From the NCBI RefSeq assembly GCF_007475525.1, contig NZ_CP037899.1, forward strand, positions 2,108,001 through 2,172,000: DNA of 64,000 bases, in the 5' to 3' direction. The position numbers and the translations under genes were made by a program. The DNA is from Methylacidiphilum kamchatkense Kam1 (GTDB lineage: Bacteria > Verrucomicrobiota > Verrucomicrobiia > Methylacidiphilales > Methylacidiphilaceae). This document shows, one piece after another, positions 36,987 through 45,659 of this stretch. The notes beneath the pieces are model-generated. The model was not told where the DNA came from. It saw only the letters and a list, made by a program, of their open reading frames with translations, and made no database searches. Positions within the stretch are counted from its first letter, which is position 1; each line of letters starts with the position of its first letter.

Positions 36987-37868
36987 TTAGCAATGAGTAA
37001 TACGTAAACCTAAGTTATCAGGTTTTAAAACTAAGATTTCTCCAGGAATAGCCAGCTTTAATAATTCTTCTTTTAAGGCTTGAACCACGTTGGTTGGATT
37101 TTTATAAGCAAGGGACATCAACGTAGAACCTGATCCACTCAAATAAAATCCCAAAGCACCGGCTTTTAAAGAGGTATCCCTAAGTTTTTCCCAAAAAGGA
37201 ATAGCAGGAAGTCGATATGGTTCATGAAAATAATCGACAAACAATCCTGAAAGAGTTTCATATTTCTTTTCAAAAAAGCAAATTGCCATTAAAGTGGCGC
37301 GTTGCAGATTCTGGATAGCTTCCTTTAATTTAATTTCCGCAGGCAGGATGCGTCTGGATGACTCCGTGGGTATTTCGATTTGAGGCACAAATGCAACGAA
37401 AAAAAGCTTACTTTCAATCCGGCATCGTAACATTTTGGCTGGACCACATATGGTAAATCCTCCGAAAAGAGCAGGAGTAACATTATCTGGATGTCCCTCA
37501 AGTTCCGAAGCGATCTCTAGAAGTTCTTCTCTATTTAAAGGATTGCCTGAGAGCGCATTCAAACCAGCCAAGATCCCTAAACGGATGGATGCACTGCTCC
37601 CAAGCCCACGGGCTTGAGGGATTTGTGATTTAACAGTCCATTTAAAAGGAATTGAAGCAGATTGAATTTTCTTTTCAAAAGCCTTAACTGTTTCAAAAAC
37701 CATTGGATGAGGGGGATCAGGAGAAGAAAGAGAATCGTCGATTGCTTCAATAATAAATTCATTATATAGACTAAGAGCAGCTCCGAAAGTATCGAAACCA
37801 GGACCAAAATTTGTGGTTGTCGCAGGGACTTTGACTAACCATCGGTTTTTATGATTGGTTGCTCTCAC
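36987..37868 (-). CDS. thrB: Homoserine kinase
   Basis: A 293-residue GHMP-family kinase that phosphorylates homoserine in threonine synthesis. N-terminal VKVPATTTNFGPGFDTFG is the substrate-side motif, the ATP-binding loop is PQARGLGSSASIRLG, and GHPDNVTPALFGGF is characteristic of ThrB. LSGSGSTLMSL near the C-terminus is the third GHMP motif. The length is normal. It is followed upstream (in transcription order) by a rhomboid gene 22 bases away, on the same strand, an accidental-looking pairing. Confidence 0.92.
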   Translation of the reverse strand: MRATNHKNRWLVKVPATTTNFGPGFDTFGAALSLYNEFIIEAIDDSLSSPDPPHPMVFETVKAFEKKIQSASIPFKWTVKSQIPQARGLGSSASIRLGILAGLNALSGNPLNREELLEIASELEGHPDNVTPALFGGFTICGPAKMLRCRIESKLFFVAFVPQIEIPTESSRRILPAEIKLKEAIQNLQRATLMAICFFEKKYETLSGLFVDYFHEPYRLPAIPFWEKLRDTSLKAGALGFYLSGSGSTLMSLAYKNPTNVVQALKEELLKLAIPGEILVLKPDNLGLRITHC

Positions 37869-37890
37869 TGATAGTATCCGTCAAAAAGAC

Positions 37891-38601
37891 TTAAGAAGCA
37901 CTTTTAGTGTTAGCCAATGGCTTTATTGGCCAAAGCCTAACATAAAGATATCCAAATATAGCCCCAGCCAAATGGGCAGTATGGGAAGAGCCAGTAGGAA
38001 TGTCAAAGACAAGGCAAATAGCTTCAAAAATGACGAATATAAGTACAACGACTTGAATGGAAAGAAAAAAAGTAGGGTTAAAAATGAACCGATTTGATTG
38101 AATATCATAATGGAAAGTCAAGGATCTTATCCAAATTTCTTGAAGACAAAAAGCGAAAGCCAGCAAAAAAGAAAAAACAACACCACTGGCTCCTATCAAG
38201 CCCGGCTCATGCATGGGCCCTCCAAAAAAATACCACCCCAATCCTCCAGCAATAGCTCCACCAACAAAAAGAAGCGCCAGCCTGAAATGCCCAAGAACTT
38301 TCTCCAGTTGGTTCCCAAGAAAATAAATGGCTATGGCATTGGTTAGAAGATGGAGTGGTTCGAGTTCATCGTGGAGAAAGGCATAGGTCAAAAATTCCCA
38401 AATCTTCCCATGGGCAACGCCTTCTGTCGTCAAAGCAAAAGAAGATCTAAACCAAGTGGAACCAAAAATGAACAAAAAGGTGATCTGAATAAAGTATACA
38501 ATAAACAGGAAGGTGACTAAAGCTTGAGTCAACCAAGGCAACGTTTTGAAAAAATCATTGGAAGAAAAGTCCTTCAATAAAACCATCTTGTCTTTTTTCA
38601 T
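37891..38601 (-). CDS. Rhomboid family intramembrane serine protease
   Basis: A 236-residue membrane protein with six or seven helices. The catalytic Ser is in GLIGASGVVFSF (Ser near 139) and the partner His in SSHTAHLAGAIFGYL near the C-terminus. LHLLTNAIAIYFLG, with its His and Asn of the oxyanion site, lies near residue 84-97. The N-terminal cytoplasmic tail of about 25 residues includes several charged residues. Rhomboids cut transmembrane substrates; none is suggested by the neighbours (thrB downstream, nadC upstream). Confidence 0.88.
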   Translation of the reverse strand: MKKDKMVLLKDFSSNDFFKTLPWLTQALVTFLFIVYFIQITFLFIFGSTWFRSSFALTTEGVAHGKIWEFLTYAFLHDELEPLHLLTNAIAIYFLGNQLEKVLGHFRLALLFVGGAIAGGLGWYFFGGPMHEPGLIGASGVVFSFLLAFAFCLQEIWIRSLTFHYDIQSNRFIFNPTFFLSIQVVVLIFVIFEAICLVFDIPTGSSHTAHLAGAIFGYLYVRLWPIKPLANTKSAS

Positions 38602-38742
38602 TGTATCCTTCGTTTCGGCAAAAAACGCATTTTGTTATTTTTGTGCCTTTCAAACAAAATTAATGGTTTTTCTAAGATGGCTGTTAAAAAGGCAAAAATC
38701 AACTGCTTTCAGATAGATTCTCTTGTGGTTTCAGCTACTTGA

Positions 38743-39627
38743 TCAATGAATATCCATAGAAATATCTATCGCAGGAGCACTATGTGTAAGAAGCCCAAGG
38801 GAGACAAAATCAACTCCTAATCGAGCCACTGCTTGTAACTTTTCTAAATTGACTCTTCCAGAGACTTCAACTAGAGCCTTATGATTTATAATTTTCATTC
38901 CTTCTGAAATCTGATTCAGCTCCATATTGTCAAGCATTATGATATCTGGAGATAAAGTACAAATGCAGGAGAGCTCTTCTAAGGTTTTAGTTTCGATTTC
39001 TATTCTAACCAATGGCTTGCGATACCGGATGATAGTGAGCTTTTCTTGCAACCATTCTAGCCAGCTTTCTCCCATCTTTCTTCTTATAAGGCTTAAATGG
39101 TTATCTTTAATAAGAATATGATCACTAAGAGAATATCTATGATTCGCTCCTCCCCCGCACAAGACAGCGTATTTCTGTAAGAACCGAAGGCCAGGAAGAG
39201 TTTTTCGTGTATCAAGAATTTTTGTCTTTGATTCTCGAAGAACCTCAACAAAACGATGAGTCAATGTGGCGATGCCGCAAAGATGAGACAAAAAATTTAG
39301 AGCCACTCTTTCTCCCATCAAAAGTGCTTGAGCATTCCCACTGATTTCAATAATGGGAGTGTTTTTTTCTACTTTTTGACCATCCATAAAAAAAGAAACG
39401 CAATGAAGAGAAGGATCGATATAAGAAAATACCTGACAAGCCACTTCAAGACCACTTAACACTGCCTCTTCTCGGACAATTATATGCGCCTTTGCTTTTT
39501 CATTTCTAGGTATTAAGAGAGAGGAAGTTAAATCCCCATTTCCTATATCTTCTTCTAAAGAACGTTTGATGACTTCTTTTAGAAGAAAATATGGAATAGA
39601 ATAACTTGGAAAATTATTGTTTTCCAT
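38743..39627 (-). CDS. nadC: Nicotinate-nucleotide pyrophosphorylase (carboxylating)
   Basis: A 294-residue quinolinate phosphoribosyltransferase, which makes nicotinate mononucleotide from quinolinate and PRPP. It starts with the family's SLEEDIGNGDLTSSLLIP and continues with ERVALNFLSHLCGIATLT, LDTRKTLPGLR (the quinolinate-binding Arg/Lys block) and GGGANHRYSLSDHILIKDNH. EIETKTLEEL and VEVSGRVNLE complete the barrel. The length is standard. It diverges from the DUF4388 gene across 271 A+T-rich bases, which must hold both promoters. Confidence 0.93.
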   Translation of the reverse strand: MENNNFPSYSIPYFLLKEVIKRSLEEDIGNGDLTSSLLIPRNEKAKAHIIVREEAVLSGLEVACQVFSYIDPSLHCVSFFMDGQKVEKNTPIIEISGNAQALLMGERVALNFLSHLCGIATLTHRFVEVLRESKTKILDTRKTLPGLRFLQKYAVLCGGGANHRYSLSDHILIKDNHLSLIRRKMGESWLEWLQEKLTIIRYRKPLVRIEIETKTLEELSCICTLSPDIIMLDNMELNQISEGMKIINHKALVEVSGRVNLEKLQAVARLGVDFVSLGLLTHSAPAIDISMDIH

Positions 39628-39898
39628 TTTTTTCTTATTAATTAATTATTAAAAAGACTAATTTAGTCATTTATAGTGTGAAAGGCAAAATAGAAAAGCC
39701 TTTTTGCAGTCTAAGGAAAATATGGTAATTATTAATATTTTTTTCTAATTTATTAATTTTAAGAAATTACGATGCTTGAAAATATTTTGAAATCGCCACT
39801 GCCTTTAAGATAAAGGCAAAAAAGAAAAGAATAAAATTTTTTCTTTGTTTCTTTTTGATAAACTTTATTCAAATACAAGCTAAGATTACAACTAAAAT

Positions 39899-40699
39899 AT
39901 GCTCTTTGGGAAAATAAAATCGATTCCGCTTCCTCAAATTGTTAGAATGATAGGGGTAAAAAGCGGTGTTTTAGAAATAAAATCCCCAGAAAATAAGCTT
40001 TATAGATTTCGCTTTTCAAGACGTCAATTTTTAGGTGCCGAAAAACAAGATATTCCAATTGGGGATACCTTTGAACTCAAATCGATTCTTCTGGAATTAT
40101 CCCAAAAAGAAGAGAGCTTTTTTATTTTTAAGGAAATAGAACAACAAGAAGATAATGTTTCTTTTTCGCTGCCAGCCGTGCAGCTTATCATCGCCTCTTT
40201 GCATGCTCTCCGGGCAATGTATCAAAAGAATCTGCCTATTTTTTTTCCAGATCCAGAAACTGTTTTTCTTTCTACAGGGAATGACCCAAGTTGGATAGGC
40301 AGTGAATTTTTTTCTTTTTGGATAGAAGCGGAACCTTTCTTTTCCAAAGGCTCTAGTGCAAAGGAATTAGCCAAAAATCTCCCCATTGAGCTCGAAGACA
40401 TCTTATTCTATATCTATACATTACGACTTTTGAACATGATCAAGACAGCAAGCAAAAAAAGGACTTTTTATTTACCTATTTCTGACCGATCTGATTTAAA
40501 CAGCATTGAAAATACCCATGCCATTTTAAATATTGGTCCGGATTCCGCTGCGACTGGATCCAATCCACCACCTCTCCCTTACGAATCTTCGACCACTGCA
40601 ATCCAAATTTATCATTCTGATCAACAAGACATTAAAAAAGGGTTGCTCCGAAGATTGATTTATGGTTTTAAAAACTTCTTTAGAAAGATGTATGAATAA
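39899..40699 (+). CDS. DUF4388 domain protein of a GTPase-roadblock module
   Basis: A 266-residue protein. Residues 1-90 resemble DUF4388 (PATAN-type), the domain found with bacterial signalling proteins: FGKIKSIPLPQIVRMIGVKSGVLEI then a Lys-rich strand and a line of alternating hydrophobic residues. The middle (100-190) is helical and may be a winged-helix-like part (SSAKELAKNLPIELEDILFYIYTLRLLNMI). The C-terminal 60 residues are polar and probably flexible. It overlaps the GTPase start by eight bases (ATGAATAA) and so is translationally coupled to it. I infer a regulator or effector of the GTPase; function unproven. Confidence 0.6.
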   Translation: MLFGKIKSIPLPQIVRMIGVKSGVLEIKSPENKLYRFRFSRRQFLGAEKQDIPIGDTFELKSILLELSQKEESFFIFKEIEQQEDNVSFSLPAVQLIIASLHALRAMYQKNLPIFFPDPETVFLSTGNDPSWIGSEFFSFWIEAEPFFSKGSSAKELAKNLPIELEDILFYIYTLRLLNMIKTASKKRTFYLPISDRSDLNSIENTHAILNIGPDSAATGSNPPPLPYESSTTAIQIYHSDQQDIKKGLLRRLIYGFKNFFRKMYE

Positions 40700-41225
40700 C
40701 CATAAAAATCAGAATATAAAAATTTTCGTAACGGGTCCATCTGGAGCAGGAAAAACTACTTTTATCCGTTCCATAAGCCAGTCCGAAGTTTTAACAACCG
40801 ATGTTCCATGTACAAACGCAAAAGGAAAAAAAGAGACCACAGTGGCTATGGATTATGGATCACTCAATCTGGATAGATATTCGATTCATCTATTTGGGTC
40901 TCCAGGGCAAGATCGTTTCGATTTTACATGGGATATCCTCAGGCAGGGTGCCTTAGGGGTCATTATGCTTGTAGGAGGGCATGATCCTGAACAACTCCCT
41001 TTATTGAAAAAAATGCATGACAAATTCCTAACGGAATTAACCATTCCCTATATTTTAGGAGTGACCCATCAAGATCTTGCTGAAGTCTGGACACCTGCCG
41101 AGGTAGCAGACTATCTTGAAATTGATCCTTTTCTCTGTGTGGGTATCAATGCTTTAGATGAAAATAGTGCCACAGATGTTCTTGTCAGATTGTTTGAGAT
41201 CATTGAAAAAGAAATAGAAGGATAA
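40692..41225 (+). CDS. Small Ras-like GTPase of the MglA/CvnD type
   Basis: A 177-residue GTPase. The P-loop is GPSGAGKT at residues 15-22; the G3 block is GSPGQDRF at 69-76, with the catalytic-type Gln. G4 reads THQD near 125-128 in place of the usual NKxD, and G5 lies in GINALD. This set resembles the GTPases partnered with roadblock proteins in bacterial polarity and signalling systems (MglA of Myxococcus, CvnD of Streptomyces). I use the ATG at 40692, which overlaps the preceding stop, rather than the frame's earlier ATG at 40662. A roadblock protein gene follows, the expected regulator. Confidence 0.78.
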   Translation: MNNHKNQNIKIFVTGPSGAGKTTFIRSISQSEVLTTDVPCTNAKGKKETTVAMDYGSLNLDRYSIHLFGSPGQDRFDFTWDILRQGALGVIMLVGGHDPEQLPLLKKMHDKFLTELTIPYILGVTHQDLAEVWTPAEVADYLEIDPFLCVGINALDENSATDVLVRLFEIIEKEIEG

Positions 41226-41378
41226 ATTAAGGGACCTATTGTTAAATTCCTTTTTAAATTGTTGAAAAATCATGGAGTTGTATTAAAAAAAATCCATCTA
41301 TTTTTCTTGATCTATTCCAAGAAGACAATTATGAAAGTTTTAATTTTATTTTAACCATATAAAAAGGAGCCTTAAACA

Positions 41379-41753
41379 ATGTCGATATCAGAGGAGTTAA
41401 ATATCGTATTAGGGGGACTGCGGAGTGCTGTCCCAGAAATTACTGCAGCATTAATTGCAACCACTGATGGACTTCCTGTAGCTCATTCTCTTAGCTCAGG
41501 CGATCCTAATCGACTCTCTGCAATGGCAGCAACAGCCTTAGGTCTAGGAAAACGAATTTGTGAAACGTATGGGGGTGGGGAATTTAAGGAAAACACGGTA
41601 TCGGGATCAGAAGGACAAATGTTTATTTATTCAGCTGGCGGCAAAGCGGTTCTTGGAGTGATTACCAAAACTGGTGGGAATGTTGGACTCATTCATCTAG
41701 AAGCAAGAGATGCTGCCAGCAAAATTGCTGCTATTCTTAATCGTGGTATGTAA
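41379..41753 (+). CDS. Roadblock/LC7 domain protein (MglB-like)
   Basis: A 124-residue single-domain roadblock/LC7 protein: EELNIVLGGLRSAVPEITAALIATTDGLPVAHSL followed by SAMAATALGLGKRICETYGGG. Such proteins act as dimers and serve as GTPase-activating partners of MglA-like GTPases. The start ATG at 41379 has a good AAGGAG upstream. The 153-base gap to the GTPase may hold a second promoter or RNA structure. Its position directly before atpB could be chance; no regulation between them is visible. Confidence 0.85.
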   Translation: MSISEELNIVLGGLRSAVPEITAALIATTDGLPVAHSLSSGDPNRLSAMAATALGLGKRICETYGGGEFKENTVSGSEGQMFIYSAGGKAVLGVITKTGGNVGLIHLEARDAASKIAAILNRGM

Positions 41754-41823
41754 AAGCACCATAGCGGATATTATTAAAATTTTTACTTGACTTTAAATTG
41801 TACTTATTTAAAAAAAACAACCA

Positions 41824-42681
41824 ATGATTTTTTGGGCTACTGAATCACTGTCTGAGGGCAAAGTGGAGCCCCTTGTGCAGCCTGCGGCAGAAACCTTATT
41901 TTGGATAGGTTTCTTGCCTGTTACTAGTTCTATGATCCAAACTTGGATAGTGATGGGGGTGATATTTTTAATTATTCGCCTAGGCACCTTGCGGCTATCC
42001 CTCATTCCAAGTGGTCTTCAAAACGCCATAGAAGCTGCTGTAGAGGGTTTAGAAAAACTAACTAAAGGGTTGCTTGAACCAAAAGTAGCCGATTGGGCCT
42101 TCCCACTGGTTGCGACCTATTTTATATTCATAGTGTTTTCTAATATAACTGATTTAATCCCAGGGGTAGGGAGCATCGGTTTTGGAGAAAAAGACCCTTC
42201 TAGACACCTTCCATTTGCTATAAAACATACCTCCGTTCCCATATTCAGGCCTCCGACTTCGGACGCGAATATGACGACAGCGATGGCGTTGATATTCTTT
42301 ATTATGAGCACCTTTTGGGCATTTCGTTATCATCATGGGATTAAAGGAGTGCTCCATCATATATTTGGTGTAAAGGGTGGATTTAAGGGATGGATTGTAA
42401 TTCCATTGACCGTTCTTTTTACCGCCGTTGGATTTATGGAAATCATCTCCATTCTCATACGCCCCGTAGCGTTAGCCATGCGGCTCTATGGGAATATCTA
42501 TGGGGGAGAGACAGTTCTGCATATGATGACGGGAATATTATGGGGGCTGCCAGCGGTTCCTTTTTATTTTTTTGAATTCATGGTAGCTATTATTCAGGCA
42601 TTAATCTTTACGTTGCTTTCTATTGTTTTTACAGGAACCCTTTGCTCTCATTTTGGAGAAGGAGAGTCAAAGGAAGGATAA
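41824..42681 (+). CDS. atpB: F-type ATP synthase subunit a
   Basis: A 285-residue membrane subunit that forms the two proton half-channels against the c-ring. It has five or six helices. The essential Arg lies in RPVALAMRLYGNIYGGE, and helix-5-type residues follow in FFEFMVAIIQALIFTLLSIVFTG. A long N-terminal loop (SDANMTTAMAL follows a proline-rich stretch) is normal. It opens the atp operon (no atpI here) without an obvious ribosome site at the ATG of 41824. The next gene, atpE, is 166 bases away, and that gap carries a hairpin. Confidence 0.93.
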   Translation: MIFWATESLSEGKVEPLVQPAAETLFWIGFLPVTSSMIQTWIVMGVIFLIIRLGTLRLSLIPSGLQNAIEAAVEGLEKLTKGLLEPKVADWAFPLVATYFIFIVFSNITDLIPGVGSIGFGEKDPSRHLPFAIKHTSVPIFRPPTSDANMTTAMALIFFIMSTFWAFRYHHGIKGVLHHIFGVKGGFKGWIVIPLTVLFTAVGFMEIISILIRPVALAMRLYGNIYGGETVLHMMTGILWGLPAVPFYFFEFMVAIIQALIFTLLSIVFTGTLCSHFGEGESKEG

Positions 42682-42752
42682 GGAAAGCAGGGATAATAAT
42701 CTGTATAGGGTATGTGATCATTGAAGCCGTCTTAAAAATTTACAATGATAAA

Positions 42753-42781
42753 CACATGAAGCAGCTACTTGTTTTCATGTG
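42753..42781 (+). promoter_or_regulatory. Inter-cistronic hairpin between atpB and atpE
   Basis: The perfect 8-base stem CACATGAA/TTCATGTG (42753-42760 and 42774-42781) encloses a 13-base loop, in the gap between the a and c subunit genes. It is not followed by a T-run, so it is unlikely to be a terminator. In other bacteria the c-subunit cistron has a special leader that raises its yield; a similar stabilising or translational role is an inference. Confidence 0.45.
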
Positions 42782-42833
42782 CTTGTCATAGAATATAAAA
42801 ATCAATAAAGAAAAACTTCAAATAATAAAACAT

Positions 42834-42840
42834 AAGGGAG
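42834..42840 (+). promoter_or_regulatory. Strong ribosome-binding site of atpE
   Basis: AAGGGAG stands seven bases before the atpE ATG, a closer match to the ribosome complement than at most other genes of this operon. The c subunit is needed in about ten copies per complex, so high translation fits. Confidence 0.6.
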
Positions 42841-42847
42841 ATTAAAC

Positions 42848-43060
42848 ATGTTGTTCTTAGCTCAAATGGTAACTGGAAATGTAGCCATAGGGTTGGCTGC
42901 TTTAGGTGGTGCTGTGGGTGTAGGTCTAGCTGCATTAGGTGCAGCAGGGGCCATTGGTAGAAATCCGGGATCTTTTGGTCTCGTATTTACTACTGCTTTG
43001 CTTGGAATGGCCTTGTCTGAAGGGTTAGCCATATTGGTTTTCTTCGTGGTTGGAAAGTAA
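42848..43060 (+). CDS. atpE: F-type ATP synthase subunit c
   Basis: A 70-residue hairpin of two membrane helices. Helix 1 is Gly-rich (GLAALGGAVGVGLAALGAAGA), the polar loop has GRNPG, and helix 2 carries the ion-binding Glu in LLGMALSEGLAILVFF. Helix 1 lacks the Gln of sodium-binding rings, so the ring is predicted to carry protons. No export signal is needed. The gene has the strongest ribosome site of the operon and is separated from atpB by a hairpin-bearing gap, consistent with higher stoichiometry. Confidence 0.93.
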   Translation: MLFLAQMVTGNVAIGLAALGGAVGVGLAALGAAGAIGRNPGSFGLVFTTALLGMALSEGLAILVFFVVGK

Positions 43061-43072
43061 ACCGGGTATTGT

Positions 43073-43603
43073 ATGGAAAACACTTTACATCAGCTTGGGA
43101 TTGAGTGGAATAAGCTTATTGCTCAGATTATTAATTTTGTCATCGTGCTGTGGGTGCTGAATCGGTTTGCCTTTCGACCCGTACTAAAAATACTGGAACA
43201 AAGGAGAGAAAAAATAGCCGAAAGCCTGCAAAATGCAGAAAAAATCAAACAAGAATTAGCCGCAGCAGAAGAAGCAAGAAAGGAAATCTTGCGTAAAGCA
43301 AATGAGCAAGCAGCCATGATTGTTGCTGAAGCACAAAAAGCTGCTGCATATCAGGGAGAGAAAAAAATTCTAGAAGCAATTGAAGAAGCAAAGAGAATCC
43401 TTAAAAAAGCTGAAGAGACCGCTCGACTAGAAAGGGAAAAGGCAAAGGAAGAGATACGAAGGGAAATTTTAAACCTTGTCATCGACATTAGTTCAAAAGT
43501 TATTGGCAAAACCCTTTCAGCGGAAGATCAGGAACGATTAAAAAATGAGGTCCTCAGCAAAATCCCTCAAAGAGGGGAGGAGAATATTTTTTCTCGTAAT
43601 TAA
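43073..43603 (+). CDS. atpF: F-type ATP synthase subunit b
   Basis: A 176-residue stator subunit: one N-terminal membrane helix (LIAQIINFVIVLWVLNRFAF), then a long, charged, almost uninterrupted helix (residues 45-150) rich in Ala, Glu and Lys that forms the peripheral stalk dimer. The C-terminal LVIDISSKVIGKTLSAED is the usual delta-contacting end. It starts 12 bases after atpE and is followed by atpH after a 30-base gap. Confidence 0.92.
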   Translation: MENTLHQLGIEWNKLIAQIINFVIVLWVLNRFAFRPVLKILEQRREKIAESLQNAEKIKQELAAAEEARKEILRKANEQAAMIVAEAQKAAAYQGEKKILEAIEEAKRILKKAEETARLEREKAKEEIRREILNLVIDISSKVIGKTLSAEDQERLKNEVLSKIPQRGEENIFSRN

Positions 43604-43633
43604 TGTCTGAAAGCTTCGTTATGAAAAAAGCAA

Positions 43634-44029
43634 ATGAAAATCAGTAGGGAAGCAAAACGACAGGCAAAAGCACTTTTTAGGTTTTGTCAAAACAACGGTT
43701 CTATTGATGAGGAAAAACTTAAAGAGATCCTAAACAAATTGGCTCAGGAAAAGCCTCGGCACTATCTTGAAATTCTCGAATGGCTGAAGCAATTGCTTGC
43801 TAATGAAGTAGCAAAAAAAACCTATGTGGTGCAAAGTGCCGCCGAACTTCCAGATCAAGGAAAATCTATTTTTGAAAAGTTAGAGAAATCTTTTGGACCT
43901 GCTTTAGAAAAAAAATATCAGATTTGTCCAGAATTAATTGGTGGAGTTAGAATCCAAGTAGGTTGTGATGTATGGGATGGATCGATTGCTTATAAATTGA
44001 AAAACATCGAGACACTATTAAGTAAGTAA
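43634..44029 (+). CDS. atpH: F-type ATP synthase subunit delta, short form
   Basis: The position between atpF and atpA, and the C-terminal ELIGGVRIQVGCDVWDGSIAYKLKNIETLL, identify it as delta, which joins the peripheral stalk to F1. At 131 residues it is clearly shorter than the usual 170-185. The six-helix N-terminal domain that binds alpha seems shortened to a single helical stretch. No frame break is visible, and a poor match to the family makes automatic programs likely to miss it. Whether a partner protein makes up the missing part is unknown. Confidence 0.78.
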   Translation: MKISREAKRQAKALFRFCQNNGSIDEEKLKEILNKLAQEKPRHYLEILEWLKQLLANEVAKKTYVVQSAAELPDQGKSIFEKLEKSFGPALEKKYQICPELIGGVRIQVGCDVWDGSIAYKLKNIETLLSK

Positions 44030-44082
44030 TTAGGTGTTGTGGAATTCTATCTGGAGGCTATTTTTAAAAAGGAGATTTATAT

Positions 44083-45636
44083 ATGGATATTCCCTTACTC
44101 CAAGAAATAGAGGAAAAAATATCGGAACTTAAATTTGAAATAGGGAAAACGAACGTTGGTATCGTTAGGGAAATTGGTGATGGGGTTGTAAAAATTGAGG
44201 GGCTTAGCGACGCAGGGATGAACGAAGTTATAGAATTTCCCCAACGATTGGACGAATTTGGACAGCCAATAAGAGCACTTTGTTTAAACTTAGAAGAAAC
44301 AGAAGTGGGCGGTGTCGTTCTTGGAAACTACCTAGCAATTCGGGAGGGAGATGAAGTAAGAACAACCGGCCAGCTACTTCGGGTTCCTGTTGGAAAAGAA
44401 CTTTTAGGAAGGGTGATCAATCCCCTTGGCCAACCACTTGATGGCAGAGGACCTATATTGGCAAGCACAACCTATCCCATGGAAAGAATAGCTCCTGGGA
44501 TTATCAAGCGCAGAAGTGTTAATCAACCAGTACAAACGGGAATTATTGCTATCGATGCAATGATCCCAATTGGTAGAGGCCAAAGAGAGCTTATTATTGG
44601 AGATCGGTCTACTGGAAAGACAACCATTGCTATTGATACTATTATTAATCAAGCACGTCTGAACAAAGCCTATGAAAATGAGAAAAACTATAGGCCATTG
44701 TATAGTATTTATGTTGCTGTAGGGCAGAAAAATTCAAATATATCTAGAGTTATTGATACTTTAGAAAAATATGGTGCGCTGCCTTATTCTATTGTTGTCG
44801 TAGCTGCTGCTTCAGATCCGGTTACTTTGCAATACCTCGCTCCATTTGCTGGGACAGCTATTGGGGAATGGTTTATGGAAAATGGAATGGATGCCTTAAT
44901 TGTATATGATGATTTATCGAAGCATGCGGCTGCATATAGACAAATTTCACTTGTTTTAAAACGCCCCTCAGGAAGAGAAGCTTATCCGGGCGACATATTC
45001 TATCTTCATTCCAGGTTACTAGAACGATCAGCTAGACTAAATGAAGCAAATGGAGGGGGAAGTCTAACCGCTTTGCCAATTATTGAAACGCAGGCAGGGG
45101 ACGTCTCTGCCTACATCCCAACAAATGTCATTTCCATTACCGACGGACAAATTTATTTGGAGACCGATCTGTTTTATCAAGGGATTCGGCCTGCCATTAA
45201 TGTCGGACTATCAGTATCTCGTGTTGGCTCTTCGGCACAAATAAAGGCGGTCAAACAGGTAGCTGGGAAAATAAAACTCGAACTGGCTCAATTTAGGGAA
45301 CTTGCAGCTTTCGCTCAATTTGCAACGGATTTAGATCCTGCAACGAAAGCTAAGTTGGATCGGGGAAGTCGTATCGTAGAAGTCTTTAAGCAGTCTCAAT
45401 ATTCTCCCGTTTCGGTCGAATTGCAGGTAGCTGTTTTATGGGCAGTTCAAAATGGATATTTTGACAAGATTCCTTTAGATAAAGTCAAGCAAACGCAGAC
45501 AAGACTTGTGGATTATCTGGAGAGCAGAGAGCCAACTATTTTAGAGGCTATAAAGACTAAAAAGGCCCTGGACGACGATATAATCAAATCTCTTCGGGGA
45601 GCCCTTGATAATTTCTTTCAGAGTCTAGTGGAATAA
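44083..45636 (+). CDS. atpA: F-type ATP synthase subunit alpha
   Basis: A 517-residue non-catalytic nucleotide-binding subunit of F1. The P-loop reads [13 protein letters not shown] where most homologues have GDRQTGKT. The Glu-less [20 protein letters not shown] block near residue 400 and the [16 protein letters not shown] motif are typical. Length and order fit the family. The 53-base leader after atpH includes a good AAGGAG-type ribosome site at about 44069. Confidence 0.95.
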   Translation: MDIPLLQEIEEKISELKFEIGKTNVGIVREIGDGVVKIEGLSDAGMNEVIEFPQRLDEFGQPIRALCLNLEETEVGGVVLGNYLAIREGDEVRTTGQLLRVPVGKELLGRVINPLGQPLDGRGPILASTTYPMERIAPGIIKRRSVNQPVQTGIIAIDAMIPIGRGQRELIIGDRSTGKTTIAIDTIINQARLNKAYENEKNYRPLYSIYVAVGQKNSNISRVIDTLEKYGALPYSIVVVAAASDPVTLQYLAPFAGTAIGEWFMENGMDALIVYDDLSKHAAAYRQISLVLKRPSGREAYPGDIFYLHSRLLERSARLNEANGGGSLTALPIIETQAGDVSAYIPTNVISITDGQIYLETDLFYQGIRPAINVGLSVSRVGSSAQIKAVKQVAGKIKLELAQFRELAAFAQFATDLDPATKAKLDRGSRIVEVFKQSQYSPVSVELQVAVLWAVQNGYFDKIPLDKVKQTQTRLVDYLESREPTILEAIKTKKALDDDIIKSLRGALDNFFQSLVE

Positions 45637-45659
45637 GCACAACCTGACTAGTATTGTAT

